Assembly: GCA_002438865.1 (NCBI GenBank)
Contig: DJRJ01000087.1
Coordinates: 7,308 to 51,537, forward strand
Length of the DNA: 44,230 bases
Origin: Clostridiales bacterium UBA6363
GTDB taxonomy: Bacteria; Bacillota; Clostridia; UBA1381
Direction: 5' to 3'
The translations under genes were made by a program, and so were the position numbers. Positions 24,058-33,148 of the stretch are shown here, one piece after another (within the stretch, counting starts at the first letter, position 1; every line of letters starts with the position of its first letter). The notes beneath the pieces are model-generated. The model had not been told where the DNA came from, did no database searches, and saw only the letters and a program-made list of their open reading frames with translations.

Positions 24058-25140
24058 CTATCTTACTATCCGTCCGCCCGATACGCAGAACAGCTTTGTG
24101 TCTGCCGTGTCGGACTCAAGATCGGTATCGGTGCTTGTGATAAGCACCTGTTTGTTTTTTATTTTCTCCGACAGATACGTTCGGCGGCTTATGTCAAGCT
24201 CGCTTAAAATATCGTCCAGAAGAAGCACCGGATATTCCTCACGTATGCTCTCCATATAATCCGCCTGGGCGATTTTAAGGCTCAACGACGCCGTCCTCTG
24301 CTGTCCCTGCGAGGAAAACACTCTCGCCTCGTGACCGTCTATCGTGATTGAAATATCGTCACGCTGTACGCCGTACAATGCGGAAGAATTTTCTATCTCA
24401 CGTTCCACACGTGCGTTTAAAAATTCCTCAAACGCCCGTGGCGTAACCTCGTCCGTTTTTATGCTCGGATTGTACTCGGTAACGAGAGTTTCGTTTGAAA
24501 TCTCCTTTTGAATACGTGCCGCAAACCGACCCAGTATTTCAACCGCCGCTGTGCGGTATTCCATAATTTTCGCCCCATGCACGGCAAGCTGTGAATTCCA
24601 CAAATCGAGCATTGCACGGTCGGACGGGTTATGCCTTAATGTTTTCAAAAGGCAGTTTTTGTTTAAAAGTATCTTGTTGTAATCGATAAGATTGACAAGA
24701 TAATTCGGATAAAGCTGACTTAATGCGCTGTCGAGAAAATGCCTGCGCACCGACGGCGCACCCTTTACCAGCTCCAAATCCTCCGGCGAAAACATTACCG
24801 TGTTAAGATACCGCATAAGCATTGACAGCTTGGTTATCTTTACATTGTTTATCATAATGCTTTTTCTGCCGTTTTTGAGCAGGCGCATAACCGCCTTGTA
24901 ATCACGGTTTTTATCGTGAAATCCCATTGTTATGCCGGCAAAATCGCTCCCGAACCGTATCATATCCTTATCGGATTTTGCACGGTGGCTGCGCCCCTGT
25001 GAAACAAGGTACACCGCCTCGAGAATATTCGTTTTCCCCTGTGCGTTTTTGCCGTATATCATATTTGTCAGCGGCGAAAACTCGATTTTTTCATTTTCAT
25101 AATTCCTGAAATTGTTCAGGGTAAGTGAAGAAATATACAT
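24058..25140 (-). CDS. recF: DNA replication and repair protein RecF
   Basis: RecF is an SMC-like ATPase that, with RecO and RecR, loads RecA at gapped DNA. The 360-aa product has Walker A YGKNAQGKTNILEAV (about 29-43), an ABC-type signature SSQGQQRTASLSLKIAQ and Walker B LLLDDILSELD, in the right order and spacing. Its ATG shares one base with the yaaA stop codon (TAATG), so translation is coupled. Confidence 0.96.
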   Translation of the reverse strand: MYISSLTLNNFRNYENEKIEFSPLTNMIYGKNAQGKTNILEAVYLVSQGRSHRAKSDKDMIRFGSDFAGITMGFHDKNRDYKAVMRLLKNGRKSIMINNVKITKLSMLMRYLNTVMFSPEDLELVKGAPSVRRHFLDSALSQLYPNYLVNLIDYNKILLNKNCLLKTLRHNPSDRAMLDLWNSQLAVHGAKIMEYRTAAVEILGRFAARIQKEISNETLVTEYNPSIKTDEVTPRAFEEFLNARVEREIENSSALYGVQRDDISITIDGHEARVFSSQGQQRTASLSLKIAQADYMESIREEYPVLLLDDILSELDISRRTYLSEKIKNKQVLITSTDTDLESDTADTKLFCVSGGRIVR

Positions 25141-25370
25141 TACTCGTTTACTACGTCAATAACAGCCGTTTCGTCCTCAAATTCAACCGTCACGCTGTCG
25201 CCGCTGCGTATCTTTTTACCCCGCATCGTACACGGCTCGCCGTTTACCGAAACAATGCCGCAGAGTATCATATCCTTTGCGTCACTGCCCGATTCGGCAA
25301 GTCCGCTGAACTTTAAAAGCTGGTCGAGTTTTATAAATTCGGTTGTTATTCCTGTTTTAATTTTTTCCAT
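25140..25370 (-). CDS. yaaA: S4-domain RNA-binding protein YaaA/RlbA-type
   Basis: This 76-aa protein consists of little more than an S4 RNA-binding domain: [32 protein letters not shown] followed by a short beta region. YaaA-type proteins next to recF are thought to act in ribosome assembly. It lies in the conserved yaaA-recF-remB-gyrB order, with a 1-bp overlap to recF. Confidence 0.9.
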   Translation of the reverse strand: MEKIKTGITTEFIKLDQLLKFSGLAESGSDAKDMILCGIVSVNGEPCTMRGKKIRSGDSVTVEFEDETAVIDVVNE

Positions 25371-25382
25371 AATCTGCTCCGT

Positions 25383-27641
25383 TTAATTTGAAATTCTTGT
25401 CACGGAGCTTACTCCGCTTATCTGTTTTATTTTCTTTACCATCATATTAAGGTCTGCCGTGTCCTTTATTTCCATTCCGAGCTGTATCACGGCAACGCCT
25501 TTCTTGTTCACAAACGCATTAACCGCCGTGAGCGGTATGTTCATACCGGCAAACAGGTTTGTAATCTCAAGCAGTGCGCCGTTCCTGTTCGGCAGTTCCA
25601 CTTGCAGATTTGCCACGTATGACGAGCTTGCGTTGTTGTCCCATTCAACATGGATAAAGCGCTGTTTGTCCTCGTCGGAGAGAATATCGGGATTCATATT
25701 GGGGCAGTCCTTTCTGTGTACGCTCACACCTCTGCCCTTGGTTATAAATCCTACTATCTCATCGCCCGAAACGGGATTACAGCAATGCGCAAGCCGTACA
25801 AGGCAATTGTCAATTCCGCGCACTATAATACCCTTGCCCGAGGAATGAGTTGCTTTCGGCTTTGTTTCCACGGCTTCGCCGCCGTTTTCGGCAATCTCCT
25901 CCAGTTTTTTCTTTTCCTTGATTTCTTTCTGAAGTGCGAGCCAGTTCTCACGCAGACGCATAACGACTTTCTGCGCCGTCAAACCGCCGTAGCCCACGCT
26001 TGCGTACAAATCGTCCGTTGAGCTGAAGCCATAGCGTGTTGCCATAGGCTCTACCCATTCGGGGCGGAAAAGCTGTGCGTGGGTATTGCCCACACGCTTT
26101 AGCTCGTGTTCGATAAGCTCCTTGCCGTGTTCGATATTCTCGTCACGCCGTTCGCGCTTGAACCATTGATTTATTTTATTGCGTGCCATCGACGTACGGC
26201 ATATTTTGAGCCAGTCACGGCTCGGTCCGCGGTTGTTCGCCGTGAGTATTTCAACTATATCGCCGTTTTTTAAAACATAGCTGTTCGGGACTATTTTCCC
26301 GTTTACCTTCGCTCCGCTCATCTTACAGCCTATCTGCGAATGAATGGCGAACGCAAAATCTATTACCGTGCTTTTTGCCGGCAGTGATATAACCTTTCCC
26401 TGCGGTGTGAACACGAAAACCTCGTCGGCAAAAAGGTCGAATTTCAAAGTATTGAAAAATTCATCGGTATCTATTATCTGCGTTTGCGTGTCCAAAAGCT
26501 GGCGCACCCATGTGAGCGTATTATCCATTGCGTTTTCGCCCGAAACGCCCTCTTTGTATTTCCAGTGTGCGGCGATACCCTCCTCCGCAACTCTGTGCAT
26601 TTCCCATGTCCGTATTTGAATTTCAAACGGCGTTCCGTTAGGTCCTATAACCGTTGTGTGCAGTGACTGATACATATTGGGTTTCGGCATTGCGATGTAG
26701 TCCTTAAAGCGCATAGGCATGGGCGTGTACAAATCGTGCACCATACCGAGAACGGCATAGCAGTCGGCAACGGAGTCGACTATTATGCGCACCGCAAACA
26801 AATCGTACAGCTCATCGAGCGTTTTGTTCTGCGTGTACATTTTCCTGAATATACTGTAAAAATGCTTTGCACGCCCCGTAACCTGACCTTTTATGCCGAG
26901 CTCTTTAAGCTTCTTTTCAAGGAGCGACATAATCTCGTGTATAAATTCCTCACGCTCGCTCTTTTTCTGGCTTATACTTGTGCTTATTTCCTTGTACGCA
27001 ACGGGATCAAGATATTTTAAGGACAAATCCTCAAGCTCTATCTTAATCTTTGACATACCGAGCCTGTGCGCAAGAGGTGCGTACACATCAAGCGTTTCTT
27101 TCGATATTAAAAGCTGTTTCTCGGGCGGCATAAAGTTAAGCGTACGCATATTATGCAATCGGTCTATAAGCTTTATTATAATAACACGTATGTCCTTTGA
27201 CATTGCAAAGAACATTTTTCTGAGGTTTTCAACCTGCTGTTCCTCACGTGTGTTGTATTTTATCTGTTTTAATTTTGTTACTCCGTCGACAAGCTCCGCA
27301 ATTGTCTTGCCGAAAAGAGCCTCTATATCCTCATACGTATATGGGGTGTCCTCCACAACATCATGCAGGAGCGCCGCCGCAATCGTTGATGCGTCAAGTC
27401 CCAGCTGTGAGGCTATGTACGCTATCTGTACGGGGTGTTCTATATACGGAGCTCCGCTTTGGCGGAACTGATTTTTGTGCGCCGTCTTTGCGAGGAAGTA
27501 CGCCGTCATAATAACATCGGTATTTGCGGCGGGACTGTATTCCTTAACTCGTTTTACAATGTCATCGACAAGTGCGTCCACGTCTGAAATGCTGTTTTGT
27601 TCAATTTTTTCCGGTGACAGTATAAGAGTATTTTCCTCCAT
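25383..27641 (-). CDS. relA: Bifunctional (p)ppGpp synthetase/hydrolase RelA/SpoT (Rel)
   Basis: Rel makes and degrades the stringent-response alarmones. The 752-aa protein contains an intact hydrolase domain (HDVVEDT at about 93-99), a synthetase domain (RFKDYIAMPKPNMYQSLHTTV), TGS (VFVFTPQGKVISLP), a zinc-finger-like CC...C region (LAHCCNPVSGDEI, HRKDCPN) and a C-terminal ACT domain (NGALLEITNLFAGMNIPL). With both catalytic motifs complete, it should be bifunctional. Its ATG follows the recJ stop by one base, and its ribosome-binding site AAAGGAGGG lies in the end of recJ. Confidence 0.96.
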   Translation of the reverse strand: MEENTLILSPEKIEQNSISDVDALVDDIVKRVKEYSPAANTDVIMTAYFLAKTAHKNQFRQSGAPYIEHPVQIAYIASQLGLDASTIAAALLHDVVEDTPYTYEDIEALFGKTIAELVDGVTKLKQIKYNTREEQQVENLRKMFFAMSKDIRVIIIKLIDRLHNMRTLNFMPPEKQLLISKETLDVYAPLAHRLGMSKIKIELEDLSLKYLDPVAYKEISTSISQKKSEREEFIHEIMSLLEKKLKELGIKGQVTGRAKHFYSIFRKMYTQNKTLDELYDLFAVRIIVDSVADCYAVLGMVHDLYTPMPMRFKDYIAMPKPNMYQSLHTTVIGPNGTPFEIQIRTWEMHRVAEEGIAAHWKYKEGVSGENAMDNTLTWVRQLLDTQTQIIDTDEFFNTLKFDLFADEVFVFTPQGKVISLPAKSTVIDFAFAIHSQIGCKMSGAKVNGKIVPNSYVLKNGDIVEILTANNRGPSRDWLKICRTSMARNKINQWFKRERRDENIEHGKELIEHELKRVGNTHAQLFRPEWVEPMATRYGFSSTDDLYASVGYGGLTAQKVVMRLRENWLALQKEIKEKKKLEEIAENGGEAVETKPKATHSSGKGIIVRGIDNCLVRLAHCCNPVSGDEIVGFITKGRGVSVHRKDCPNMNPDILSDEDKQRFIHVEWDNNASSSYVANLQVELPNRNGALLEITNLFAGMNIPLTAVNAFVNKKGVAVIQLGMEIKDTADLNMMVKKIKQISGVSSVTRISN

Positions 27642-27642
27642 A

Positions 27643-29361
27643 TCAATCCCTCCTTTTTATGTCCTTTATGACAAGCTGTACCGACTCTCTGCCCTGAAAA
27701 CGGTTTATATCAATATTAAATGCAACGCTTATGCGGTCGTTCGGCTTAAATTCCTCCGCATAATGCCCCATTGAAAAGCCTATACAATTTATATACACAT
27801 TGTTTTTCGATATGCGCATACGCAGATGCTTTCCGTCCGCGCCGACAGGCATAATATCGGTAATAACAACGTCATCAATCGAAAATACCGGTCTTTCGTT
27901 CCCTGCGCCGAACGGCTCAAGGTCCTCAAGCATTTTTGCCGACGCAAGCGATATATCACGCTCCGTAACGGGGCAGTCGATATATAATTTCGGTATCATA
28001 TCCGCCTCGGACAGTATGCCGTCGGCATATTTGTTTATCTTAAGTTCAAAAGCCTCCGTCTGCGATTCGTTTATGCTCAGCCCTGCGGCGGCGGTGTGTC
28101 CGCCGAAGTCGGACAGCAAATCCTCACAGTGTGAAAGTGCGTCAAACAGATTAAATGACGGAATGGAACGTCCCGAGCCTTTACCCTCGCCCCGTTCGTC
28201 TACCGATATAAGTATGCATGGCTTGTAATACATATCGCAAAGCCGTGCCGCAACTATTCCTATCACTCCGCTGTGCCAGCCTCTTTTGGCAAGCACGATA
28301 ACCTTTTTCTTTGAAAAGTTTATGTCGGCGGCTATCATTTCCAGAGCCTCGTTGTATATTTCAAGCTCCGTTTCACGCCTTTTTGTATTTTCCTCATCAA
28401 GGCGTTCCGCCGCCTCGAGCGCTTTTGCTTCGTCTTTTTCAAGCAAAAGTTCCACTGCCGATGATGCGTTTCCCAGTCTGCCTGCGGCGTTTATTCTCGG
28501 TGCCAGCGAAAATGCAACCGATGTTGCCGTAAAAGGACGCTTATCCGCACCCGAAACCTTTATCAGCGCCTTAACGCCCGGTCTTTCCGGCTTTTGCAAT
28601 ACGGCAACGCCCTTGTCGGCTATTACTCTGTTTTCGTCCGTAAGCGAAACAATATCCGCTATAGTACCTATTGCGGCAAGGTCGATATATTTGTAAAAGC
28701 ATTGCGTGGTGTTCATTTTAAGAAGTATCGCCATTGCAAGTATAAGCTTAAACGCCACTCCCGCACCGGCGAGCGAGTCGAACGGATACGTTGTGTCGGG
28801 GCGCTTTGGGTTTATTATTGCATATGCGTCCTCGGGTAGCCGCTCCTTGCAGGAATGGTGATCCGTTACTATAACCTCCGTGCCCATAAGCTTTGCAAAC
28901 GACACCTCGCCGAGCGCCGTTATACCGCAGTCAACGGTTATAATAAGCTTTACGCCCTGCTTTATAAACTTGTTTATTGCTTTTATGTTCATACCGTAGC
29001 CTTCATCGGCACGGTCGGGAATATAATACGAAACGTCCGCTCCCAAAGAGCGCAGAAAATCGGTAAGCATTGCCGCAGACGTTATTCCGTCAACGTCATA
29101 ATCGCCGTAAACAACGATTTTTGCACCGCTTTTTACGGTATCGAGTATCTTTTGCGCCGCTTTTTCCATATCGTTCATAAGCATAGGATTGCGGACGCTC
29201 TTGAGCGATTTCGCCAAAAAAGCCGAAATGTCCTCTTTTTTAATACTGCGGTTCAGTAAAAGCGCAGTCATAATTCTCGGCAGAGCAAGCTCGTTGCTTA
29301 TATTTTCAACGTCCTCACGCTTCAGCTTTTTACTGCGGTATTCCCAAATTTTTTCTGCCAT
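27643..29361 (-). CDS. recJ: Single-stranded-DNA-specific exonuclease RecJ
   Basis: RecJ is a 5'-3' single-strand exonuclease of the DHH/DHHA1 family used in recombination and repair. The 572-aa product has the DHH metal motifs VVYGDYDVDGITSAAML and VIVTDHHSC, the NPKRPDTTYPF and LAGAGVAFKL segments, the DHHA1 motif SDFGGHTAAAG and a C-terminal OB-like region. I choose ATG 29361 (MAEKIWEYR), which has GGGAG 6 nt upstream; the frame is open with another ATG at 29379. The arrangement recJ-rel is common in Clostridia. Confidence 0.93.
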   Translation of the reverse strand: MAEKIWEYRSKKLKREDVENISNELALPRIMTALLLNRSIKKEDISAFLAKSLKSVRNPMLMNDMEKAAQKILDTVKSGAKIVVYGDYDVDGITSAAMLTDFLRSLGADVSYYIPDRADEGYGMNIKAINKFIKQGVKLIITVDCGITALGEVSFAKLMGTEVIVTDHHSCKERLPEDAYAIINPKRPDTTYPFDSLAGAGVAFKLILAMAILLKMNTTQCFYKYIDLAAIGTIADIVSLTDENRVIADKGVAVLQKPERPGVKALIKVSGADKRPFTATSVAFSLAPRINAAGRLGNASSAVELLLEKDEAKALEAAERLDEENTKRRETELEIYNEALEMIAADINFSKKKVIVLAKRGWHSGVIGIVAARLCDMYYKPCILISVDERGEGKGSGRSIPSFNLFDALSHCEDLLSDFGGHTAAAGLSINESQTEAFELKINKYADGILSEADMIPKLYIDCPVTERDISLASAKMLEDLEPFGAGNERPVFSIDDVVITDIMPVGADGKHLRMRISKNNVYINCIGFSMGHYAEEFKPNDRISVAFNIDINRFQGRESVQLVIKDIKRRD

Positions 29362-29456
29362 CATATTCTCCCGAAACATAAATTATTACTTATATTAATA
29401 TAACAGAATTATTATATCATTTTTTTTGAAAAAATTCAAGCAAAACGTTAATACTA

Positions 29457-29485
29457 TTGAAAAAAAATAAATAAAGTTATATAAT
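29457..29485 (+). promoter_or_regulatory. Promoter of the nitroreductase gene
   Basis: TTGAAA (29457-29462), 17 bp, TATAAT (29480-29485). Confidence 0.75.
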
Positions 29486-29528
29486 ATTCTTATCGGAAGA
29501 ATATAACGGAAAGAGAGTGATTTTAAAA

Positions 29529-30098
29529 ATGAACGTTTACGAGGCGATAATGCAGAGAAGAACCATAAGAAAATTCACGGGCGAAAAGGTCAGTCGGGAG
29601 GCGCTTTTAAAGCTTGCCGACTGCGGAAGAATGTCAGCATTTGCGGCAAATATGCAGCCGCTGAAATATGTTCTCATTAATGATGAAGAAACGGTAAAAA
29701 AGCTTTATCCGCTCACTAAATGGGCAGGATATATACCCGAATGGGAGCCTTGCGAGAGCGAAAGAGCAAATTCGTATATTGCAATTGTTACAGATACGGA
29801 AATTAAAAGCGCAGAAAAATCCGAAACTGACTGCGGTGCTGCAATAACGAGTATGATGCTTTGCGCACACGAAATGGGTCTGGCAACCTGCTGGCTCGGA
29901 GCAATAAACCGAAGCGAAATAAAAAAGGTACTCAAACTTGAGGACAAGTACCATGTTTCGTATTTGCTTGCGGTGGGTTATCCTGCGCAAAAGGGCGAAT
30001 GCTTTGATATGGAGGACAACAACCTCAAATATTATTTTGACGAGAACGGAAACGTCCGTGTTCCGAAAAGAACGCTTGACGATGTAATTATAAAGTAA
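29529..30098 (+). CDS. Nitroreductase-family flavoprotein
   Basis: This is an FMN-dependent oxidoreductase of the nitroreductase superfamily, 189 aa from ATG 29529. It begins MNVYEAIMQRRTIRKFTGE, whose RRTIRKF segment contacts FMN phosphate. Later segments (CGAAITSMMLCAHEMGLATCWLGAI and LAVGYPAQKG) are typical of the fold. Physiological substrates cannot be told from sequence. The frame extends to a GTG at 29517, but spacing favours 29529. Its terminator is shared with secG. Confidence 0.88.
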   Translation: MNVYEAIMQRRTIRKFTGEKVSREALLKLADCGRMSAFAANMQPLKYVLINDEETVKKLYPLTKWAGYIPEWEPCESERANSYIAIVTDTEIKSAEKSETDCGAAITSMMLCAHEMGLATCWLGAINRSEIKKVLKLEDKYHVSYLLAVGYPAQKGECFDMEDNNLKYYFDENGNVRVPKRTLDDVIIK

Positions 30099-30136
30099 AA
30101 AAATACGCATATCAATTGATATGCGTATTTTTTACT
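30094..30136. terminator. Bidirectional terminator between the nitroreductase gene and secG
   Basis: A near-perfect palindrome of about 20 bp per arm, with A-run and T-run flanks, lies between two convergent genes. Confidence 0.92.
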
Positions 30137-30142
30137 TTGTTT

Positions 30143-30385
30143 TTATGATACAAGAACAACCAATACAAGCGTTGTTATAAGGAACAATATTGCAACCGTT
30201 GTTGTAAGTCTTACAAACATTTTTTCCTTTGTTGTACCGCCCGCTTTTTTAAAGAAGGAGTCGCCCATATCCGATGAAGCGCCCTGAATACCCTGCATAC
30301 CGGGATCCTTGCCTTCCTGTGCAAGCACTACAAATATAAGTATACAAGCCACTACAATGTGGAGAACCAAGAAAAATTTATCCAT
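30143..30385 (-). CDS. secG: Preprotein translocase subunit SecG
   Basis: SecG is the small third subunit of the SecYEG translocon and assists protein export. The 80-aa product has two membrane segments (about 3-22 and 56-78) around the conserved loop VLAQEGKDPGMQGIQGA, with FFKKAGGTTKEKMFVRLTT, as in other Bacillota SecG proteins. It has its own promoter and AAAGGAGG site. Confidence 0.94.
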   Translation of the reverse strand: MDKFFLVLHIVVACILIFVVLAQEGKDPGMQGIQGASSDMGDSFFKKAGGTTKEKMFVRLTTTVAILFLITTLVLVVLVS

Positions 30386-30429
30386 TTATTTAAACCTCCT
30401 TTTCTGTCGTAATACACAAATACTTAATT

Positions 30430-30457
30430 ATTATAACATACTTTCCGAAATTTACAA
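30430..30457 (-). promoter_or_regulatory. Promoter of secG
   Basis: On the minus strand TTGTAA (30452-30457), 16-bp spacer, TATAAT (30430-30435) with extended -10 TGT. Confidence 0.72.
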
Positions 30458-30540
30458 GGTTTTTTTGAAAAAAAGTTTGAAAAATTTTTAAAAATGCATT
30501 GTTAAAGTACCTTTTTAATGTAATGTATGCGAAAAAACAC

Positions 30541-30569
30541 TTGACAAAGAGCACATTTTGGTATATAAT
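30541..30569 (+). promoter_or_regulatory. Promoter of the rpsF-ssb-rpsR operon
   Basis: Full consensus: TTGACA (30541-30546), 17-bp spacer, TATAAT (30564-30569). Confidence 0.9.
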
Positions 30570-30572
30570 AGT

Positions 30573-30632
30573 CCAGTCTGTAGTACAGACATCCTTGCCC
30601 GAAGCATAGGGTTTCGGGACTAATGTCCATAA
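30573..30632 (+). promoter_or_regulatory. Probable S6:S18 autoregulatory leader of rpsF
   Basis: The leader between promoter and rpsF folds into GTCTGT-AGT-ACAGAC (30576-30590) and a CCCGAA/TTCGGG hairpin (30598-30603 with 30613-30618), enclosed by GACAT/ATGTC (30588-30592 with 30623-30627). Many bacteria have a leader here that is bound by the S6:S18 complex through a CCG element that mimics its 16S rRNA site. Position and CCG-containing stem fit; an exact match to the known motif was not tested. Confidence 0.55.
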
Positions 30633-30645
30633 GGAGGTGCAGAAG

Positions 30646-30948
30646 ATGGCTGAAAAAATCATTAACAGCTATGAAACAATTTTTATCATTGACGCAACAC
30701 TTGATGAGGAAAACGTTACTGCTTTAAAGGATAAGTTTACATCACTTATCTCGGCAAACGGCGAACTCGATTCTGTTGACGAATGGGGAAAGAGAAAGCT
30801 CGCTTACGAAATCAATGACAGAACAGAGGGCTACTATTTCCTGGTTAACTTCAAAGCTGAAGCGGATTTCCCGAAGGAACTTGACAGACAGTACAAGATT
30901 ACTGACGGTGTTTTAAGAACAATCATCATCAAAAAAGATGAAGAATAA
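30646..30948 (+). CDS. rpsF: 30S ribosomal protein S6
   Basis: S6 is a platform protein of the small subunit that binds with S18. From ATG 30646 (AAGGAGGTG upstream) the product is 100 aa: NSYETIFIIDATLDEE at the N-terminus, WGKRKLAYEINDRTEGYYFLVNF in the middle and LDRQYKITDGVLRTIIIKKD at the end, all canonical. It is first in the standard rpsF-ssb-rpsR order. Confidence 0.97.
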   Translation: MAEKIINSYETIFIIDATLDEENVTALKDKFTSLISANGELDSVDEWGKRKLAYEINDRTEGYYFLVNFKAEADFPKELDRQYKITDGVLRTIIIKKDEE

Positions 30949-30973
30949 TCGTTTTTAAGAAAGCGGTGAAGTT

Positions 30974-31432
30974 ATGAACAAAGTTATTTTAGTCGGAAAT
31001 CTGGCAAGAGACCCCGAAATGCGTCAGACCCCGAACGGCGTAAGCGTTGCACGTTTTACCGTTGCGGTCAGCAGACGTTTTTCAAGAGACGGTCAGCCGC
31101 AGACTGATTTTATCAATTGCGTGGCATGGCGTCAGCAGGCGGATTTTCTTTGCAGATATTTCCAAAAAGGCAGCGGCATCCAGCTTTGCGGAAGTATTCA
31201 GTCGAGAAGCTGGGACGGTCAGGACGGCAAAAGACAGTACGCAACAGAGGTTGTTGCGGACGAGCTTTCGTTTAACGGTCCTAAGCGTCAGTCGCAGGAC
31301 GGCGGTTTTCAAAGTGCCGGTCAGGGAGGCTACAGCGCTCCCCCCGTACAGGAACAGCCCGCATTTGACGGCGGTTTCGATGACGGCGGTTTTACCGATA
31401 TTGACGGTTCTGAGGACGATTTACCGTTCTGA
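30974..31432 (+). CDS. ssb: Single-stranded DNA-binding protein
   Basis: SSB coats single-stranded DNA in replication and repair. The 152-aa product has the OB fold starting MNKVILVGNLARDPEMRQTPNGV with FINCVAWRQQADFLCRYFQKG, a Gly/Gln-rich disordered linker, and the acidic tip DDLPF that recruits partner proteins. It lies between rpsF and rpsR, as is usual. Confidence 0.97.
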   Translation: MNKVILVGNLARDPEMRQTPNGVSVARFTVAVSRRFSRDGQPQTDFINCVAWRQQADFLCRYFQKGSGIQLCGSIQSRSWDGQDGKRQYATEVVADELSFNGPKRQSQDGGFQSAGQGGYSAPPVQEQPAFDGGFDDGGFTDIDGSEDDLPF

Positions 31433-31464
31433 TTTAATGATAAAAATGTAAGGAGGAAAACTCA

Positions 31465-31710
31465 ATGGCTGAAAAGAGTGAAAGACCTGTAAGAGCAAGA
31501 AGACCTAAGAAAAAGGTTTGTATGTTCTGTGTAGACAAGGTTGACAGCATAGATTATAAAGATACTGCTAAGCTCAGAAGATATGTTTCGGAACGTGGTA
31601 AGATTGTTCCCAGACGTATCAGCGGTAACTGCGCTAAACATCAGAGACAGCTTACGGTTGCTATAAAGCGTGCAAGAATCATTGCTTTGTTACCGTTCGT
31701 TGCTGAATAA
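31465..31710 (+). CDS. rpsR: 30S ribosomal protein S18
   Basis: S18 pairs with S6 on the platform of the small subunit. The 81-aa product has the conserved core [33 protein letters not shown]. The N-terminal CMFCVDK segment retains cysteines, which with the later Cys suggests the zinc-binding (C+) form. A strong AAGGAGG precedes the ATG. Confidence 0.97.
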   Translation: MAEKSERPVRARRPKKKVCMFCVDKVDSIDYKDTAKLRRYVSERGKIVPRRISGNCAKHQRQLTVAIKRARIIALLPFVAE

Positions 31711-31723
31711 TTTATGTAAGATA

Positions 31724-31758
31724 AAATCAGGCAAAACTCTTTGAGTTTTGCCTGATTT
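31724..31758 (+). terminator. Hairpin terminator after rpsR
   Basis: A perfect 16-bp stem with a 3-nt loop (31724-31739, 31743-31758). The T-rich segments are in the stem rather than after it, so termination may be partial, letting some transcripts reach rsmA. Confidence 0.65.
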
Positions 31759-31778
31759 GGTATAGAGAGGTATTGTGT

Positions 31779-32633
31779 ATGGATTTAACTTCTCCGAAAA
31801 CAATCAGAGAAATACAAAACAAATTCGGTTTCACCTTCAAAAAAGGATTGGGGCAGAACTTTCTCACATCGCAGGAGATACTGGATAAGACCGCCGAAAG
31901 CGCAGACCTTTCAAACGGTGTTCTGGAGATAGGTCCGGGATTTGGCGTGCTTACGAAAACTCTTGCGGAAAATTCGCCCAAGGTGGTTGCCGTTGAAATA
32001 GATGAACGCCTTAATGACGTGCTTGAATATACGCTTTCGGATTACGATAATGTCAAGGTCGTAAATCAAGACATATTGAAAACCGACATAGAAAAGCTCA
32101 TTGCGGACGAATTTGACGGCAAGCGGATAAGCGTGGCGGCAAATCTGCCGTACTATATAACAACGCCGATAATAACGCATCTTTTGGAGTCAAAGCTTAA
32201 TATAGCCGACATAGTCGTAATGGTGCAGAAAGAGGTTGCCGACCGTATGAGCGCAGAACCCGGAACAAAAGATTACGGTGCAATAACGCTCCTTTGCCGC
32301 TATTTTTGCGAGCCGGAGGTGGTCGCAAAAGCACCGGCAGGCTTGTTTGTTCCTCCCCCCAAGGTGGACAGCGCCGTTTTAAGACTTCATATGCTTGATG
32401 AACCGAGAGTTTCGGTAAAGGACGAAAAAAACTTTTTTAAAACGGTAAAGGCAGCTTTTTCGCAAAGGCGGAAAACGCTTTTAAACTGCCTTTCATCTGC
32501 ATTCCCCATTCCCAAAAGCGAGCTTTCGCTCATTATGGAGAATGTCGGAATATCGCCGCAGCGCCGAGGCGAAACACTTGATATATATGAATTTGCAAAG
32601 CTTTCCGATGCGCTTTGCACAAAGGGAGAGTGA
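31779..32633 (+). CDS. rsmA: 16S rRNA (adenine(1518)-N6/adenine(1519)-N6)-dimethyltransferase RsmA/KsgA
   Basis: RsmA dimethylates two adenines in the 3' hairpin of 16S rRNA, a late assembly checkpoint. The 284-aa product from ATG 31779 has KKGLGQNFLTS, the SAM-binding motif VLEIGPGFGVLT and the catalytic NLPYYITTPI, and the C-terminal FSQRRKTLLN. The frame extends to a GTG at 31773, but AGAGAGG spacing favours the ATG. Confidence 0.95.
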   Translation: MDLTSPKTIREIQNKFGFTFKKGLGQNFLTSQEILDKTAESADLSNGVLEIGPGFGVLTKTLAENSPKVVAVEIDERLNDVLEYTLSDYDNVKVVNQDILKTDIEKLIADEFDGKRISVAANLPYYITTPIITHLLESKLNIADIVVMVQKEVADRMSAEPGTKDYGAITLLCRYFCEPEVVAKAPAGLFVPPPKVDSAVLRLHMLDEPRVSVKDEKNFFKTVKAAFSQRRKTLLNCLSSAFPIPKSELSLIMENVGISPQRRGETLDIYEFAKLSDALCTKGE

Positions 32634-32638
32634 ATTTT

Positions 32639-32920
32639 ATGTACATTCCGTTGGGAGAGCGAATAATGATTTTGAGAAAGCGCAGAAAGCTTTCCAAAAA
32701 GGAGCTTGCGGAAATGATAGGCGTTTCTGCGGCAACAATATCAAATTACGAATCGGGAAAGACAACGCCGTCGCTGGAAAAGGTTATGATGATTGCAATA
32801 GCGCTTGACGCCTCCGTAGACGACCTTATAAAAATCACCGACAATACATTTAACGAAAAATACTGCGATGCCGAGGCAGACGAACCCCTGCACCCGACAG
32901 GCAGAATAACAATGAAATAA
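32639..32920 (+). CDS. XRE-family helix-turn-helix regulator
   Basis: This 93-aa protein carries one Cro/CI-type HTH (LRKRRKLSKKELAEMIGVSAATISNYESGKTTPSLEKVMMIA in sections, about 11-52), then a short acidic tail. A single-domain regulator of this kind may be a DNA-binding repressor, but its target is unknown. ATG 32639 follows GGGAGAG and lies 5 bp after rsmA, so the two are likely co-transcribed. Confidence 0.85.
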   Translation: MYIPLGERIMILRKRRKLSKKELAEMIGVSAATISNYESGKTTPSLEKVMMIAIALDASVDDLIKITDNTFNEKYCDAEADEPLHPTGRITMK

Positions 32921-33148
32921 TTACAGCTTAAAATCCTCCGCCGTAAATTGTGCGGCGGATTTTTTTCTGCGGCGTGTATGCCGCTTGAAAATATCGTATT
33001 CAAATTTTTCGCACGCATTGCGTGAGATCGGCACACATTCGTTTCTTACACCGCACTGCATATGCGTGTCCGAGCCTTTTATCTGCTTTGCATGGACGCA
33101 CAGTCCGCATATTTTATTTATGTTTTCCGAATAAATCATCTCCATCAC
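32921..33148 (-). CDS. Small cysteine-containing conserved protein (75 aa)
   Basis: This short protein has Cys pairs CGLCVHA...CGVRNECVPISRNACEKF followed by EYDIFKRHTRRRKK and the ending FTAEDFKL. The pattern of a CxxC-type opening, C-then-KFEYDPLKR-like core and an EDFxL terminus is common to small clostridial proteins of unknown function, probably metal-binding. The ATG pair at the start (MMEM) leaves the exact first codon open. It is convergent with the XRE gene and stops directly beside it. Confidence 0.72.
   Translation of the reverse strand: MMEMIYSENINKICGLCVHAKQIKGSDTHMQCGVRNECVPISRNACEKFEYDIFKRHTRRRKKSAAQFTAEDFKL

Noticed and set aside
30390..30662. 90-codon minus-strand ORF over the rpsF promoter
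   Set aside because: It spans two divergent promoters and the rpsF leader and has no ribosome-binding site.
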